Of a stretch of DNA of 64,000 nt, positions 10,470 through 22,000 are shown in pieces; the stretch's first letter is position 1, and the number at the start of each line of letters is the position of its first letter. A program made the translations under genes and the position numbers. A model generated the notes under the pieces. The model worked only from the letters and a program-made list of their open reading frames with translations. It was not told the origin of the DNA and searched no databases. The DNA comes from Prostheceraeus crozeri. Taxonomy: Eukaryota > Platyhelminthes > Polycladida > Euryleptidae. The stretch is taken from the NCBI GenBank assembly GCA_907163375.1, contig CAJQUW010016110.1, positions 434,001 to 498,000 on the forward strand. Direction: 5' to 3'.

Positions 10470-13400
10470 AAGCGTCAGAATGTACTGTACATGAATCGGA
10501 ACATGTTGTTGACCTGAATTGCTTATTGACTCCGAAACCACAAAAGTCAGATAAGCTTCATTAGCAAAAATTTAGTGAATCATTTCAATTTCAATATGCT
10601 ATTTGACAAACATGAACTAATCAACAGTGACAGTAGCTAATAGATTAGTTAATTCAATCCTCCGACGATTATTTATTCTATGTTTGTCTACTCACAGAGG
10701 GATATTTCATTTCATTTTTAGACTGCTGTCAAACCTTGCCTTAAAGTATTTAAATGATCTATAAATATCTGATGATATTAACAGAGAGTTAAAAAAGATG
10801 CAATCTGAATGAAATGAAATTTCTCTCCTTATACCGGGTGGTCATTTTATCTGCTTCATATTTTGTGCATTATTAAAAGCTTATCTGGATACTTAATTCA
10901 ATATTGTAAGATTATTAATCTTATAAGTGAATAGCAATAACTTCGACCAAAGAACGATAACATTTTTCGTACAACTTTGTTGCAACATGTAGATGTTGTC
11001 ATCAGGTACATGACTAGAATGCTACGATTTTACCAGTTATATGACTATCGCAAGTTCGTAGCATTTCTAATTCCAACTGATGGCAATGACTGACCATTTC
11101 TTCTAATTAGTGTTTTAACTGCAACGTCGATAAGTAATTAGATATTGCGCAAAGTCCCTATTAGTCAACGAATGATGGGAATTCTCTGTTAGACTTAGGA
11201 AAGCATCTCGTCTTCGTAATCCAAGATCGGGAATGAACTTCTTCAATATCAAAATATGAATAGAACTAGGAATATTCAGAAGGTGCAATTCATGTCAAGT
11301 CTTTTTTTCTTAAAATTCTGCAAAAATTATGTAAACAATTGAGAGCAATTTCCATTGATTTCTGAAAATTCTTGACACTTCAATGTACATTGAAAAACGC
11401 ATATTACGTCTTCCCAAAAGTGTCTTATTCAGATTCATAATTTGACAAGTGAATGTGACTGTAGGCTTTCATGCAAACTTCTTCGTATTCCTTCTCCTCA
11501 TCTTCCCCATCTTCATTTTCTTTTTACTCCATCTCTTCCCTAACTTCTTCCTCTTCATTTTCTTCTTTATCTTACTACGGAAAGTCTCACTTTTCTTCAT
11601 CTTCGTACGGCGTCGCACACATTGCCACCGTACTTCCACATCTTCTACTTCTCTGGAACCCAACCAGCAGGAGGTAATGATGGGAACCGGGCTCTCCTCA
11701 TGGCAAAAATAGCAGAATATTTTTTATTGAGAGCTAAATGAAAGACTATAATGAAACAATGAGGAAATAAATATCTTGCATATGAAATTCAAAGTGAAAT
11801 TATAATGCTTGAATCTTCAAAATGCCAGTCCAAGTGATAATTGTTATTCCTCCATCCCTCGGGTGAAAGCGAACCACTCGGCTCCATTAATAGATCGGAG
11901 AATCTCCGTGTCTTTCCATTTGTCAGCTAGACAAATGGGACCCTGCTTTCCCACGGATTTGTCGGTTGCAGACAGGAATACTAAGAAGCCGTTTTTCTCA
12001 TAAAAAAGCGACTTATTTTTTCATGTTTTTTTTCATTTGTGCATATTTCAAAAATAATTAACTTTTGATCAAAGTTTCGAGCACCTAGCCCACTATTTCG
12101 TTCAGAAACGCAAAATTGTCAATCATAGACTTCTAAATGCAAATCTGGAAGTTTTTGTTGTCACTCAACGTTACTTAGCTATTTTCCAAAATAAATCAAA
12201 ACAACATTTCAAGCTAATTATAAATATAATTTGAAGCATTGAATGGTGAGTATAAATTCACGAGCAAAGGCTCACAAGAAGTCACACACGAAGTTACACA
12301 CGAAGGCTTGAACTTTAATTCGAGCAGTAGATTTTTGCTGGTGAATTTTTTGAATATCTTTCAAACCAATATGACCACCAGACTTCTGGTAGCTTACTTT
12401 CTATGTATTATGGAACTTTTGACAAAAGGAAAATGAATTTGGCTCAATACTATTGGCGTGAGAGCTATCTCAAAATTTGAATGTTTGGAAAAGTTTGGTT
12501 GATTTCGGATAGCCTATTCCTGATGAAATAAGTTGAGATTACAAAGGATTCTTCCTATTAAATAGAGATATCTACAAACGCAAACTCTTTGAATTTGAAA
12601 TTATCTGTTTATTATGCATGCATGATTGAAATTTGAAATTCAAGTTTCAAATATGATTTTTTTATTATTTTTGCTCTTTTTTCTGCATTTGATCAGCAAT
12701 TATTGAGAAATTTTCAGAATCATGTTGCTTTTAGCCTCAGTGTTTCAATGAAAGTCACCAAATTGGGTTGTTTCCTCACCTACAGAAACTAAATGCTAAA
12801 ATGTGCGATTTTTGTACTATTTGAACTGAACTGAAAGTTTGAATTATTTGACCTTTGACCACATCTAAAACAATGATTTAATCTTAGAGCGATTAATAAT
12901 CAGCGTTTTACTAACCACTTTAAGCAGATCTTTCGATTAATGTACGGTTTATTATTTTTTTGTTGTCATTTTCCATTTTAAATAGTGACCTTCACCTCAG
13001 CCCAGGGATGACCTTAGAAATGAAACTGATGCTGATATTCTGAATCCCCTTTCAGTGTCCATTCGATTGATGCGTGGTTTGCAAAAATTGGTGCAATAGT
13101 TTGGGAGATCAGCAGGGGGAGAATTCCCTCCGGAAAAAACGTTCAAAAAGCACCCCAGTGGGGCAAGGGTTAAAATGAACTTCTGATCAGATAATTACAT
13201 GTATAAGAAATATAAGAGGAGAAAGCTTATTGAATGTCAAGCCGATGAAGAATTAATATATTTCCTGCTGTGACCAATAAGAGACTTTAACTTTTTTGTA
13301 CTTTCTGAAGTACTTTTGAATCAGAATAGCGAAATGACAATGACAATCTCATTAGGCTTGAGGTTTGCAAGAGTGCGCAAAGCTTGTTTTGAGATGAAAT

Positions 13401-13990
13401 TATCAAGATTCGATGACGATGAAATTTCTTGCTTCCCAATAATAATCACCATTTCATGCATAACCTCAATTTAACCAAAATCAAAATGGGCTACAAGTTG
13501 CCACAAGGTTCTTCAAAATTAACGGAATTATTATCTAGCTGACTTACAACGTACATGTACGTGTAATTGCACTACACCTTTAAAGTACATCTAAACCATG
13601 TGTGACGAACGCCCATTGTCAAAGAGAAGCTTTGTATCATATTCATTGAAAATGCCCCTAAGATATGTAGGCCACATTATTTAGACTTGCATACTATGTT
13701 TTAATTTTTGTATTCTATTGTGTTTAAATCAAATGATTCATTTGAATTTGGAAAGCAAGAGTTGACTCGTCATTGGCAATAGAAGTAGGTCTAGCTAGCT
13801 CCATTGCCAATGGGTAACTTTCTCATGGCTTAATTTCATTTACATTAATTTTGAAGATTAGGCATTCTTCGACTCTCATCATCAAGTACTGACCATCTTC
13901 AATCAAGTGGTCCTCCCTAATAATGCTCATCTCGTCCAAAACTGCGTGCAAGTTTTCTGAACATCTTAACACGTGCATGCATTATAGGAG
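10470..13990. other. Intergenic with one pyrimidine-rich tract
   Basis: No gene recognised. 11475-11660 is a long C/T-rich (CTTC-type) tract that creates spurious open frames. A 12-15 bp tandem (CACACGAAGTTACACACGA) lies near 12280-12305. The rest is AT-rich. Confidence 0.55.
11475..11660 (+). repeat. Polypyrimidine low-complexity tract
   Basis: About 185 bp dominated by TTCTTC/CCTC units on the plus strand (purine-rich on the other). It yields apparent Phe/Ser-rich or Lys/Arg-rich frames that are compositional artefacts. Confidence 0.75.
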
Positions 13991-14009
13991 TACATTCCAC
14001 ATATCAACA

Positions 14010-14064
14010 GAATAATAATAGTAATAATAATCGTGTCGAGTAATTTGGTCGAATAATAATAACC
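14010..14064 (+). repeat. AAT-rich microsatellite, left border of LINE block
   Basis: AATAATAATAGTAATAATAAT followed by a short gap and AATAATAATAA. Together with the ATA repeat at 19009-19024 it brackets the 14-19 kb retroelement block. Confidence 0.8.
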
Positions 14065-14132
14065 ATGGCACAGTGGTTTAAGTGTCTGCCTGTGGTCTGG
14101 ATGGCCCAGGTTCGACTCCTTGCGCAGTCAAC
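14061..14132 (+). repeat. tRNA-like Pol III promoter head (SINE-like)
   Basis: TGGCACAGTGG (14066-14076) matches the Pol III A box and GGTTCGACTCC (14109-14119) matches the B box, about 43 bp apart as in tRNAs. A D-arm can be drawn (GCAC/GTGT), but the anticodon and acceptor stems do not pair well, so this is tRNA-derived rather than a working tRNA. It sits directly upstream of the 7SL-like monomers and the LINE, and may be a SINE head or part of the LINE 5' region. Confidence 0.65.
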
Positions 14133-14150
14133 CTTATTAATAATGCTTTC

Positions 14151-14322
14151 GACCGGGTGTTTGGCAAGCACCTGTAATCCAGCTACTTGGAGGTCATTAA
14201 AGTGGATTAGAACCTTAATAACTATATTCTAATATCATCTATATCCTTACAGCCGACCGGATGTGTGGCTAACACCTGTAATCCAGCTACGTAGAGGTCG
14301 CAAGTGGATCAGACATTGGCTG
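14151..14322 (+). repeat. Two 7SL/Alu-like monomers
   Basis: Copy A (14151-14213) and copy B (14254-14322) each read GACCGG..TG.., ..CACCTGTAATCC, AGCTAC.T.G, AGGTC...AGTGGAT. This order closely resembles the 5' domain of 7SL RNA (CCGGGCG..., GTGCCTGTAGTCC, CAGCTACT, GGGAGG), recalled from general knowledge and not aligned by program. The copies are about 100 bp apart and roughly three-quarters identical. Possibly a 7SL-derived SINE dimer or a LINE 5'UTR. Confidence 0.5.
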
Positions 14323-14379
14323 ACTATTAACCAGACTGCAGACGCTCGAATCACATAAGTGCATACTCGGTAAGGAGAA

Positions 14380-15558
14380 GTGGTTTCTTCCTTAATCTCG
14401 TCCTCGCCCAACACCCATACACATATGGAGAGTAGGAATAATATAATATCCATACCGGAACAGGCGTCGCCCGGGTTATCAAGGCCTGCGTTGAATATTG
14501 AGGAACCAGGGTGTTCAAGCGGACGGGCTACTGGAACAAATGAACAACATCAACGTCATAGAAGAAAGTGGACACATGCCGATAATGACAGCGTCATTGA
14601 TAGCTACTATAGGAGCCGACCGAATGAGAGAGGATTTCGAAAACGCATGTATGAGATATGGAAACAGGAGTATCCGCAAACGACAATAAGTGAGCAAGGC
14701 TTGCTTAATCAAAAGCGATCAATCGTGAAGAATGGCCTATTGACAAATCTCGAAATTGAAGCAATTGCCGACAGAGTTACTGGAACAAAAAGCCTTCAGA
14801 CTAATACAGCTGATGACGAAACAACAGACCCAACCACGTACGATCCAGCAGATAACGATACAGTAGCTCATGCACTTGCTGATGAACAACAAACAAATAG
14901 TGACACAGTACCAACTCAGCAGCTTACTGAAGAAGAGCAATGTCTCAAAGAAAAAATAATCCAATATATGGAGACTTATATGAATGTACAAAGCCGAACT
15001 GGCATAAGAAAAATAAGAGTTAATAACAACAACATTAGACGGCTGATTGAAAAGATAAACAATATAACTGAACATATTCCAACAAGCAGCGTAACAGAGA
15101 TGAATACACTGATTTACTCTGCAGCAAAAGTTACGGAAGAAATTGTCATGGATGATACGAGACGTGCGAAGCACCCGCCTCCTTGGAAGCAGCGTCTACA
15201 AAATCAAATTAAGAACCTTAGAAAAGAAACTAATCAGATTAGGGCAGCTATGGAGTATAATGGAAGACTGCCTCCCTACATGATAAGAAAATACAATATG
15301 AACAATAGATGCATTGAAGCAGTGTATGAAGATGCGAAACAACGACTTATAGCTATTAGTCATCGACTGAAGAGATATGAAGATAGAAATGAACAAAGGC
15401 GAATAAACAAGTTGTTTCACCAAAACCCAAAGAAAGCATATAGACAAATAAGAGGCCAAGAAACAGCAAACAATAGCCGAGTCGAAAACAAAGACGACAT
15501 GATGGAGTACTGGAAAGGGATATGGGGAAAACGAAAAGCAATGCAATGCACAGGCTGA
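14380..15558 (+). pseudogene. RLE LINE ORF, N-terminal region
   Basis: The first 392 codons of the LINE polyprotein. The more likely start is the Met at 14425, inside THTHMESRNN. A Ser/Asn-rich leader is followed by a conserved basic-aromatic block at residues ~60-135 (RRKWTHADN, RGFRKRMYEIW), probably nucleic-acid binding. Then come an acidic Thr/Asp-rich linker and a basic region leading to RT (PPWKQRLQNQ at ~270; YWKGIWG at ~380). No classical CCHH finger was seen in this part. The frame ends at a TGA created by a frameshift; reading continues in another frame from about 15545. Confidence 0.8.
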
Positions 15559-15710
15559 ATGGCTACCGAAAATTGAGAGAAATTGCGAAAGACTAACTTA
15601 TCAAGATAACGTCACAATAACTGAGGAAGACACAAAATACAAACTAGCTAGCATGGCAAATTGGAAAGCAGCAGGCCCTGATAAAGTACAAGCTTTCTGG
15701 ATAAAAAAAG
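15545..15710 (+). pseudogene. RLE LINE ORF, RT start (frame 2)
   Basis: Translation in this frame gives AEWLPKIERN, then MANWKAAGPDKVQAFWIKK, the conserved entry into the RT domain (WK..GPD). It is displaced by one frameshift from the upstream frame and by another from the downstream frame. Confidence 0.8.
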
Positions 15711-15905
15711 ATGAGCAAATTACATGACAGGCTTGCGAAGTACTGCGATGAGCTTCTTAGAAATCCAGATATGATGCCGAAATGGCTGGTCAATGGCAGG
15801 ACGGTACTAATAAGAAAATCCAAAAACAAGACGCAGACTCCGGACAACTTCAGACCCATAACATTTCCCCCGAACACTGTGGAAGCTATTCACCGGAATA
15901 ATTGC
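15711..15905 (+). pseudogene. RLE LINE ORF, RT N-terminal part (frame 3)
   Basis: Encodes MPKWLVNGRTVLIRKSK and FRPITFPPN, matching the RT segment with the NxRPI motif. It then shifts frame near 15885-15905 to join the main RT frame (FTGIIANKINEH). Confidence 0.8.
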
Positions 15906-16932
15906 AAACAAGATCAATGAACACGTCAAATCAAAGAACATAATGCATAAGGAACAAAAAGGGTGCCTTCCAAGATGTAGAGGTGCTAAAGAACAACTTG
16001 CCATAGACAGAACGATCACCAGTGAAAGCAGAAAGCGAAAGAAGAACTTGTCAATGGCATGGATCGATTATCGCAAGGCTTTCGATTCCATTCCGCATTC
16101 TTGGATTATCAAATGCCTTGACATGTACAAAGTTAACAAAGTCATACAAAAAGTAATTAAAGCATCAATGAAAAAGTGGGAGACAAATTTGACACATGGA
16201 AATGAAGATATTGGACACATAAAGATCAAAAGAAGGATCTTCCAAGGGGACTCGCTGTCACCACTCATGTTCTGCCTTGCAATGAACCCTCTCAGTGAGG
16301 TCCTGCACGACATAGATAGATCATATAAGCTAGCAAAGGGAGAAAAGATCAACCATCTACTATATATGGACGATTTGAAACTGTACGGGAAAACAGAAAG
16401 CGACATCAACTGCCTTATCAACACCGTGAAAACATACAGCGATGGCATCAATATGAGATTCGGAATCGAAAAATGTGCGCGACTAATCATCCATCGGGGA
16501 GAAGTCATACAAACAGATGGATATCAATCCGAAGAAGTTCATATAAAGGATGTTACCGAAGAAGGATATGAATATCTCGGAATCCTTCAACATCATACGA
16601 ACCTTGATAAAGTAACAAAAACAAGGGCAGTCAAGGAGTACAAGAAGAGATTGAAGAAAATACTGAAATCAAAATTGTATGCGAAGAATATAATTGAGGC
16701 CATAAATGTATATGCTGTCCCTGTGATTAGGTACACTGGTGGTGTGCTGAAATGGACAGTGCAAGAGCTCAATGAATTAAACCGAAAGACCCGCAAAATA
16801 CTAACAATGTATAAAGGATTACATCCAAAGGCTGACATTGACCGCCTCTACCTACCGCGGGATCGGGGAGGTAGGGGACTGAAAGACCTAAGGGAGGTTA
16901 TAGAACAAGAAGACCGGAGCCTAGCAGAATAG
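15890..16932 (+). pseudogene. RLE LINE ORF, reverse transcriptase core
   Basis: Main RT frame. Taking the Met at 15943 as residue 1: motif A MAWIDYRKAFDSIPH (38-52), motif B FQGDSLSPLMF (100-110), catalytic YMDD (141-144) followed by LKLYGK. The thumb follows (GYEYLGI, then KTRKILTMYKGLHPKAD and LYLPRDRGGRGL). All RT catalytic residues are present. The frame is interrupted by TAG at 16930-16932, and the same frame continues beyond it, so this is a point nonsense mutation. RT would copy the element RNA at the nicked target. Confidence 0.88.
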
Positions 16933-17815
16933 ATCAATGATAAAGAAGACGACCCACTGCTGGCGGTGGCTAAATCAGGCGATCTGTACGGGCAACGGCA
17001 AGAAACCTCCGAAGAATGGAAGAGGAAGGTGATAGAAGATCGGTACCAAAGATGGAAAGATAAAGTAATGCATGGTCAATACGCAAGACAAATGGAAGAA
17101 GTAACGTCAAGGAAAGCTTGCTACGGTTGGCTGAAATCTGTCAATCTGAAGATGACAACTGAGGCGTTACCAACAGCAGCACAGGACCAAGCGATAAAGA
17201 CGAAAGCACATTCCACTTACATACTAAAAATAAACAATGATGCTAAATGCAGAATGTGCATGTCAGCAGATGAGACAGTATTTCACATACTTACAGGATG
17301 CTCTAAGTTGGCACCAGGCGAATATCTGAACCGTCACAATGAGGTTGCCAAACAAATTCATAGGGATATCTGCCTACAGTATAACATCAACGTACCGACA
17401 GAACCATGGAAACACGTCCCACAACCAGTTATTGAAACGGATTCAGTGAAGATATTATGGGACTTCGAAATAAGAACAGACAAGAGAATCACAGCAAGGA
17501 GGCCAGATGTCGTAGTTGTCAATAAGGAGAAAAAGATGGGATTCATAATTGACATAGCGGTAACAGAGGACAGGAACATAAGAAGCAAAGAACAAGAGAA
17601 GATCACTAAGTATCAAGACTTGAAAATTGAACTAAAAAAAAAATTGTGGAAGATTCATGTCAAAGTGGTGCCAGTAGTTGTTGGAGCCTTAGGAGCCCAC
17701 ACAAACAAGTGAGCCACATACCTGGAAGAAATCCCCGGTCGACACCGGGTACCTCAATTACTGAAGGCTGTTCTACTTGGCAGTGTCTACATTCAGAGGC
17801 GCACTCTATCTCCCT
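16933..17815 (+). pseudogene. RLE LINE ORF, zinc knuckle and endonuclease
   Basis: Same frame as the RT core after the TAG. Counting from the Met at 16966: a CX2CX8HX4C zinc knuckle at C95, C98, H107 and C112; then the restriction-like endonuclease with RRPDVVVVN (PD at 180-181), IIDIAV (D196), KEQEK (208-212) and KY (215-216), then VKVVPVVVGALG. This PD...D...K pattern is that of R2/R4-type target-nicking nucleases. A TGA at 17710-17712 interrupts it, but the frame stays open for another 34 codons (ATYLEEIPG, LLKAVLLGS) as in related proteins, so the usual C-terminus is present after the stop. Confidence 0.85.
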
Positions 17816-17924
17816 GAGTCCTGGTAGGACTCCGAGATCCTGAGATGTATACACCGACCATCATTGTGTGAGGTCGTGACTATAAAAAAATAAAAAATAA
17901 AAGAGACTGTCTCTTTCAAAAGAG

Positions 17925-19008
17925 ACAAGTTGCGCTCCCAGCCAAGTTAAGTGGACTGGGTATTTCCTCGGCGTCCTTCATAGCTGCTTCAGCATTCTTA
18001 TCTTCCCTGTATGTTTCAGACTCTGTTTGTCAGCTTATTTCATGTCACTGGAAGCTCGAGGAAACGAAGTCACACGACACAGCGCTCGAACATTGGTACT
18101 CGCAGTGTTCAGTCCCATCATATCCACTGCAACCCCTTACCAAGCAGAAGTCATGGACACTTCCGCTTCACCGCCAGTCCTACGACGACCTCCTCCGAAG
18201 TTCTAAGCTGCTTGACCGCACGCGACTGCTCTCCTGCGCCTCAAAGGGATCGGGCGATTGGATTAACGTCCTACTGTCCACATCGCTCAGTCTTCATTTG
18301 ACGGACGACCAACTCCGCGTCGCTTCTGCCATCCGCATCGGAGCCCCCGTATCCATTGAGCACATCTGCGCTCGTTGTGGCTCTAAGGCGGACGGCGGTG
18401 GCGCGTACGGCTTCGTCTGTCCCCGCAGCAAGGGCCGACATCTGCGCCATACGCTGATGAACGAGGTGGTGGACCGGGCGATGCACTCCATCCAGCTGCC
18501 CACTATGCTGGAGCCTACTGGACTGCTGCTGGACAAGAACCTGAAGCCGGACGGCATCAGCCTGTCCCCGTGGGAGCTCGGAAAGCCGATCGCGTGGGAT
18601 GTCACGTGTGCACATCCATCCGCGAAATCCTGGAGCTCTACGACTTCAAGTGGCGGATCAATGGCGACAGCGGTGGAGAAGAGAAAGTCGGTGAAATGCT
18701 GTGACCTCTATGAGGACTTCGCATTCCAGCCTGTATCCGCAGAAACTTACGGTGCTTACGGCGAACAGACATTCTCCTTTCTGAGGAAACTTGGAAGCCG
18801 TATTGCCGCCAAGACCGGCGAGAAAGACGCATGGCTTTACTTGCGCCAACGCCTCGCTATTGCCATTCAAATAGGGAACTGTGCATGCATTCTTGAGACC
18901 CTTCCGGCACCCGGAGCTGCACTTCCCGACTTGTACTGACTTTTGATTTGCCTTGCTTTCTTGTTTTTGTGTTTTAATGCTAATAAAGGCTTTTTCGCTT
19001 TAAAAAAG
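17925..19008 (+). mobile_element. 5'-truncated second RLE-like LINE
   Basis: A retrocopy fragment beginning in the region between RT and the zinc domain (ALPAKLSGLGISSASFIAAS). It carries an intact C-terminal frame, a short 3'UTR with an AATAAA signal (18982-18987), a short A run (19002-19007) and then (ATA)n. It abuts the A-rich tail of the previous LINE but belongs to a different family. Base composition is much more GC-rich than the surroundings, suggesting a recent arrival. Confidence 0.75.
17929..18939 (+). CDS. LINE ORF C-terminal part: zinc domain and nuclease-like domain
   Basis: The frame is open from about 17929 to the stop at 18939 without interruption, though it has no start of its own because the copy is 5'-truncated. 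Counting from codon 18298: a Cys/His cluster C24, C27, C41, H48, H51 (CARCGSK, FVCPRSKGRHLRH). A PD-(D/E)XK-like segment follows: LKPDGISL (PD at 84-85), PIAWDVTC (D101), then Lys-rich EKRKSVKCCDL. The tail has ETYGAYGEQTFSFLRKLG and QRLAIAIQIGNC. I recognise this arrangement from the C-termini of LINE proteins in marine invertebrates but cannot name the clade. Upstream, SKGSGDWINVLLSTS fits the same family. Confidence 0.7.
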   Translation, partial: VALPAKLSGLGISSASFIAASAFLSSLYVSDSVCQLISCHWKLEETKSHDTALEHWYSQCSVPSYPLQPLTKQKSWTLPLHRQSYDDLLRSSKLLDRTRLLSCASKGSGDWINVLLSTSLSLHLTDDQLRVASAIRIGAPVSIEHICARCGSKADGGGAYGFVCPRSKGRHLRHTLMNEVVDRAMHSIQLPTMLEPTGLLLDKNLKPDGISLSPWELGKPIAWDVTCAHPSAKSWSSTTSSGGSMATAVEKRKSVKCCDLYEDFAFQPVSAETYGAYGEQTFSFLRKLGSRIAAKTGEKDAWLYLRQRLAIAIQIGNCACILETLPAPGAALPDLY

Positions 19009-19024
19009 ATAATAATAATAATAA
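19009..19024 (+). repeat. ATA microsatellite, right border of LINE block
   Basis: ATAATAATAATAATAA directly after the A-run of the second LINE. It may be the LINE tail or the target microsatellite. Confidence 0.75.
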
Positions 19025-19029
19025 GCGTT

Positions 19030-22000
19030 TATATTCTTTGAATGAAAATCGTATGACGTACAGATTGAAGTTATCTCTGGAAAAGTGAATTATATAAAGA
19101 ACAGACGTACAGAATAAAATAATAGAATTATTTTGTATGTTTTATCTAGATATCATCATGGCTTTTTCATGGTTCTCATATTTACGACAGCGTGTAGGCA
19201 CATATGCAGGCCATGTGTAAACTGTCGAGATATCAACATTACAATCAAGCTAATAAATTCCATGTCTAATGTACGTATTGCATCATTGTATGTATAGATG
19301 CACAGGTAGATTTGTTCATGTATTAATTAGTACTGTTCATCGATACTATTTCTGTTCATCTTGTTTCCATTCCAAACTGCACACATTAGATAACAAATAA
19401 ACATTCACAATCAAGCACTATACATTACTTTCAAAGCTTCACAGTAGTCTATGTAAGCCTACTGGTCTTTCTTATCTTTGAATTGTTTTAACTAATGTAA
19501 ATATAAATCGGATTAGATCTAAAAACGCATGAGAGGGCCTAAAAGGTTGATTTATGCTAATCTGAAATGAATTCACCCAATATGACAATTATTTTCTCTA
19601 ACATGTACCGGTACCTGTTTTCAGTACATGTCATCTATGACCATCATGCCGACCTTCAACCCCTATGAAAATATTTGTGTTAGTAAAGCATGCCTGTATA
19701 TCTGCTTTGGAACATAAGACCATGAAAATGATGCTTGACAAATAACTGAGAAGATAGATCGTTGTATTGACGTGTGACTCGTCTTTCGCAGTGAGCGTGA
19801 TTTATTTCTCCTGTATCGTTATCAGTCAACATTCTATACCACGTGCTCTTAAATCTTAACTTGGCATGATTTCAGCTGTGGTGTAGCGCGTTAACCTTCA
19901 AAGTTCTTCAAGACATTTCTTCGGCCCATGATTCTGGCTTGCAGAGAAATCAACTTATGGTCAGTGCAGCTTACTTCAAATTAAATGAAGAGCAAAGATA
20001 CTAATGCCCTTATGTAGTAAAAGTGAGATTCTAAAGATCTAAGAGTAGTCTAAATGCAACAATAACTAAAAACTATTGCTAATATCTCACAAAATCTAGT
20101 CAGTAAATAGTTTTTTTCGAAACAATAGTTATTTTTGAGACAGATTTTATTTTTTTTAACAATATTTATTGGTTTTCTATGCGAGTAATGGTAAATAATA
20201 ATTTCTATTGAAAGGAAATGTCTCCATTTGACAATATCAGCTTTGAGTAAGTCTCCTAGCCCAAAATCTGATAATAATTTCTGTGGCCAATAAGATATTT
20301 ATGATGAGGAAACACTGAAAATTTGGTTCGAGTAGCCGGCTTGTGGTCAACCTGGTCGGTGCATTTTAATTGAATCAGGTTTAAATAAAATGACTGCAAT
20401 ACTTAATATTCAAAAACGATGCGAGTAAAATTCAATTTGATTAAAGGGCCTATATTTGAAGAAAATAATAAAATAAAATATATAGTGATGGAAAGTAAAA
20501 ATATATTTGAAGAAAATATAGTCTAAGAGTTCATAGAAATTTTCAGCACTACATGTAGTACACAAGTTATTCATTTCTATCAGAAATTTTTTCTTGCTGA
20601 ACCTTCAACAATCTCAAATAATGATGAAATTATTGAATTGTCTAATATTTCTGTCAATTTTGTTCATCCAACAAGCGTCGCTTGACACATTCTTTGTTTA
20701 AGGAGATGGAGACAGAAAATATTCAATTTCTTTGACCTGAGCGCAATGTTACCTCATCAATCAGTAAATCTGGGTGACGTTTGTTAATGCAACACTAAGC
20801 AACAATAAAGGCATGTGAACAAAATCTTCATACAGCACTGGACTTTCCTTTTAAACGCCTCCGTTCGATCTGATTTGACAAAATCATCTAGAAGAACTGG
20901 ATGACCTCTTCAATTGACGTGCATTTGTTGAAAGATTGGAATAAATTAATGATTGCCCATATTGTCAATCGAATTTGCCAATCGACTACCAGTTTAGTGT
21001 GGATTGTAACCTATCTCATTCGTGGAGACAGATAAAATCAGATGTAATGGTCGACTTAGGCCTATGCACCAACGAGGATTTAACCTTTCTGCCCAGAACT
21101 TCTGATTAGCTATCTGACCAGGAAACAAATTTTACCCGCATTCAGTAATTCATCTCTAATTTCATACAACTTAGGCCCGTATAAAATGACGAAGAAAAAC
21201 AGAACTTACCCATACTTGAACCCACTATCTGTTAATCATCATATCATGTACATGCATATTTGCTTTTTCTAACGAACAGTTAAAAAATCAACTGTACAAC
21301 ATAAAATGAAAATTTTCATGCTTATTAAGGCTCCAACAACTTTTTAATTTCTTTAAGCGCGTGCAAGTGCCTTCCGGTTTTCAATGATTAAAAGAGTGAA
21401 CATGTTGAATCTGAGCCGAGCAACAGACAGTTTTGATGCAACTTTTGAGCACATCTCAATTACATGACAAGATATTCTTAATTATAAATTAGTGCAGCAC
21501 ACAAATGGGAATCTTGCACCGTTTTGATTCTGCAAGTTTTGATATTTAACTAAGTCTATATTGTATAGTAACGTGTGCGTGTAACCTGCAATTGTCATTT
21601 TTTATTTGTATTTTTAATCTACATTGGTCTATCTCTATTGCATAACATTTACCTGAATGCAGGCATGCAGATCGATGTGATAGAAGAATTTCAAAATCTG
21701 CATTGTACAATTTCATATCATGCACAGTTGGCCTATAGGCCTACGTACACTTCTCAGCATATAATTGCGTGTTAACTAAGTAAGCCTTATGCCTTTGAGT
21801 TTATTAAGCTTATATGAAATTCAAATTAGCAGTTGTAATGAATGAATGGAAAATTTTGAAATTTCATCTTTTCAAGTGCAATTTAAATGTTACGTCTGTC
21901 AGCAATGAGAATCAAGATTTCATAAAAATAGTAGCAGGATAATAGGAAAAGTTTGCTAAAGCAACTTACTGAAAGCATTTTATCTGGCATAGGTTGATAG

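Larger units (their letters stand above)
14330..17903 (+). mobile_element. RLE-type LINE (R2/R4/Hero-like), broken
   Basis: A nearly full-length non-LTR retrotransposon with N-terminal region, reverse transcriptase, CCHC zinc knuckle and C-terminal restriction-like endonuclease, in that order. This is the single-ORF plan of the R2/R4/Dong/Hero-type LINEs. Reading shifts near 15545, 15710 and 15890 and is stopped at 16930-16932 and 17710-17712. The 3' end is an A-rich tail (TATAAAAAAATAAAAAATAAAA) at about 17881-17902. It lies next to (AAT)n; Dong-type elements are known to target TAA repeats, which would fit. Confidence 0.85.

Noticed and set aside
11449..11712. Phe/Ser-rich and Lys/Arg-rich open frames
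   Set aside because: They coincide with a polypyrimidine tract; composition alone explains them.
14737..15546. Long antisense open frames (minus strand)
   Set aside because: They lie opposite a clearly recognisable LINE ORF and have membrane-like artefactual composition.
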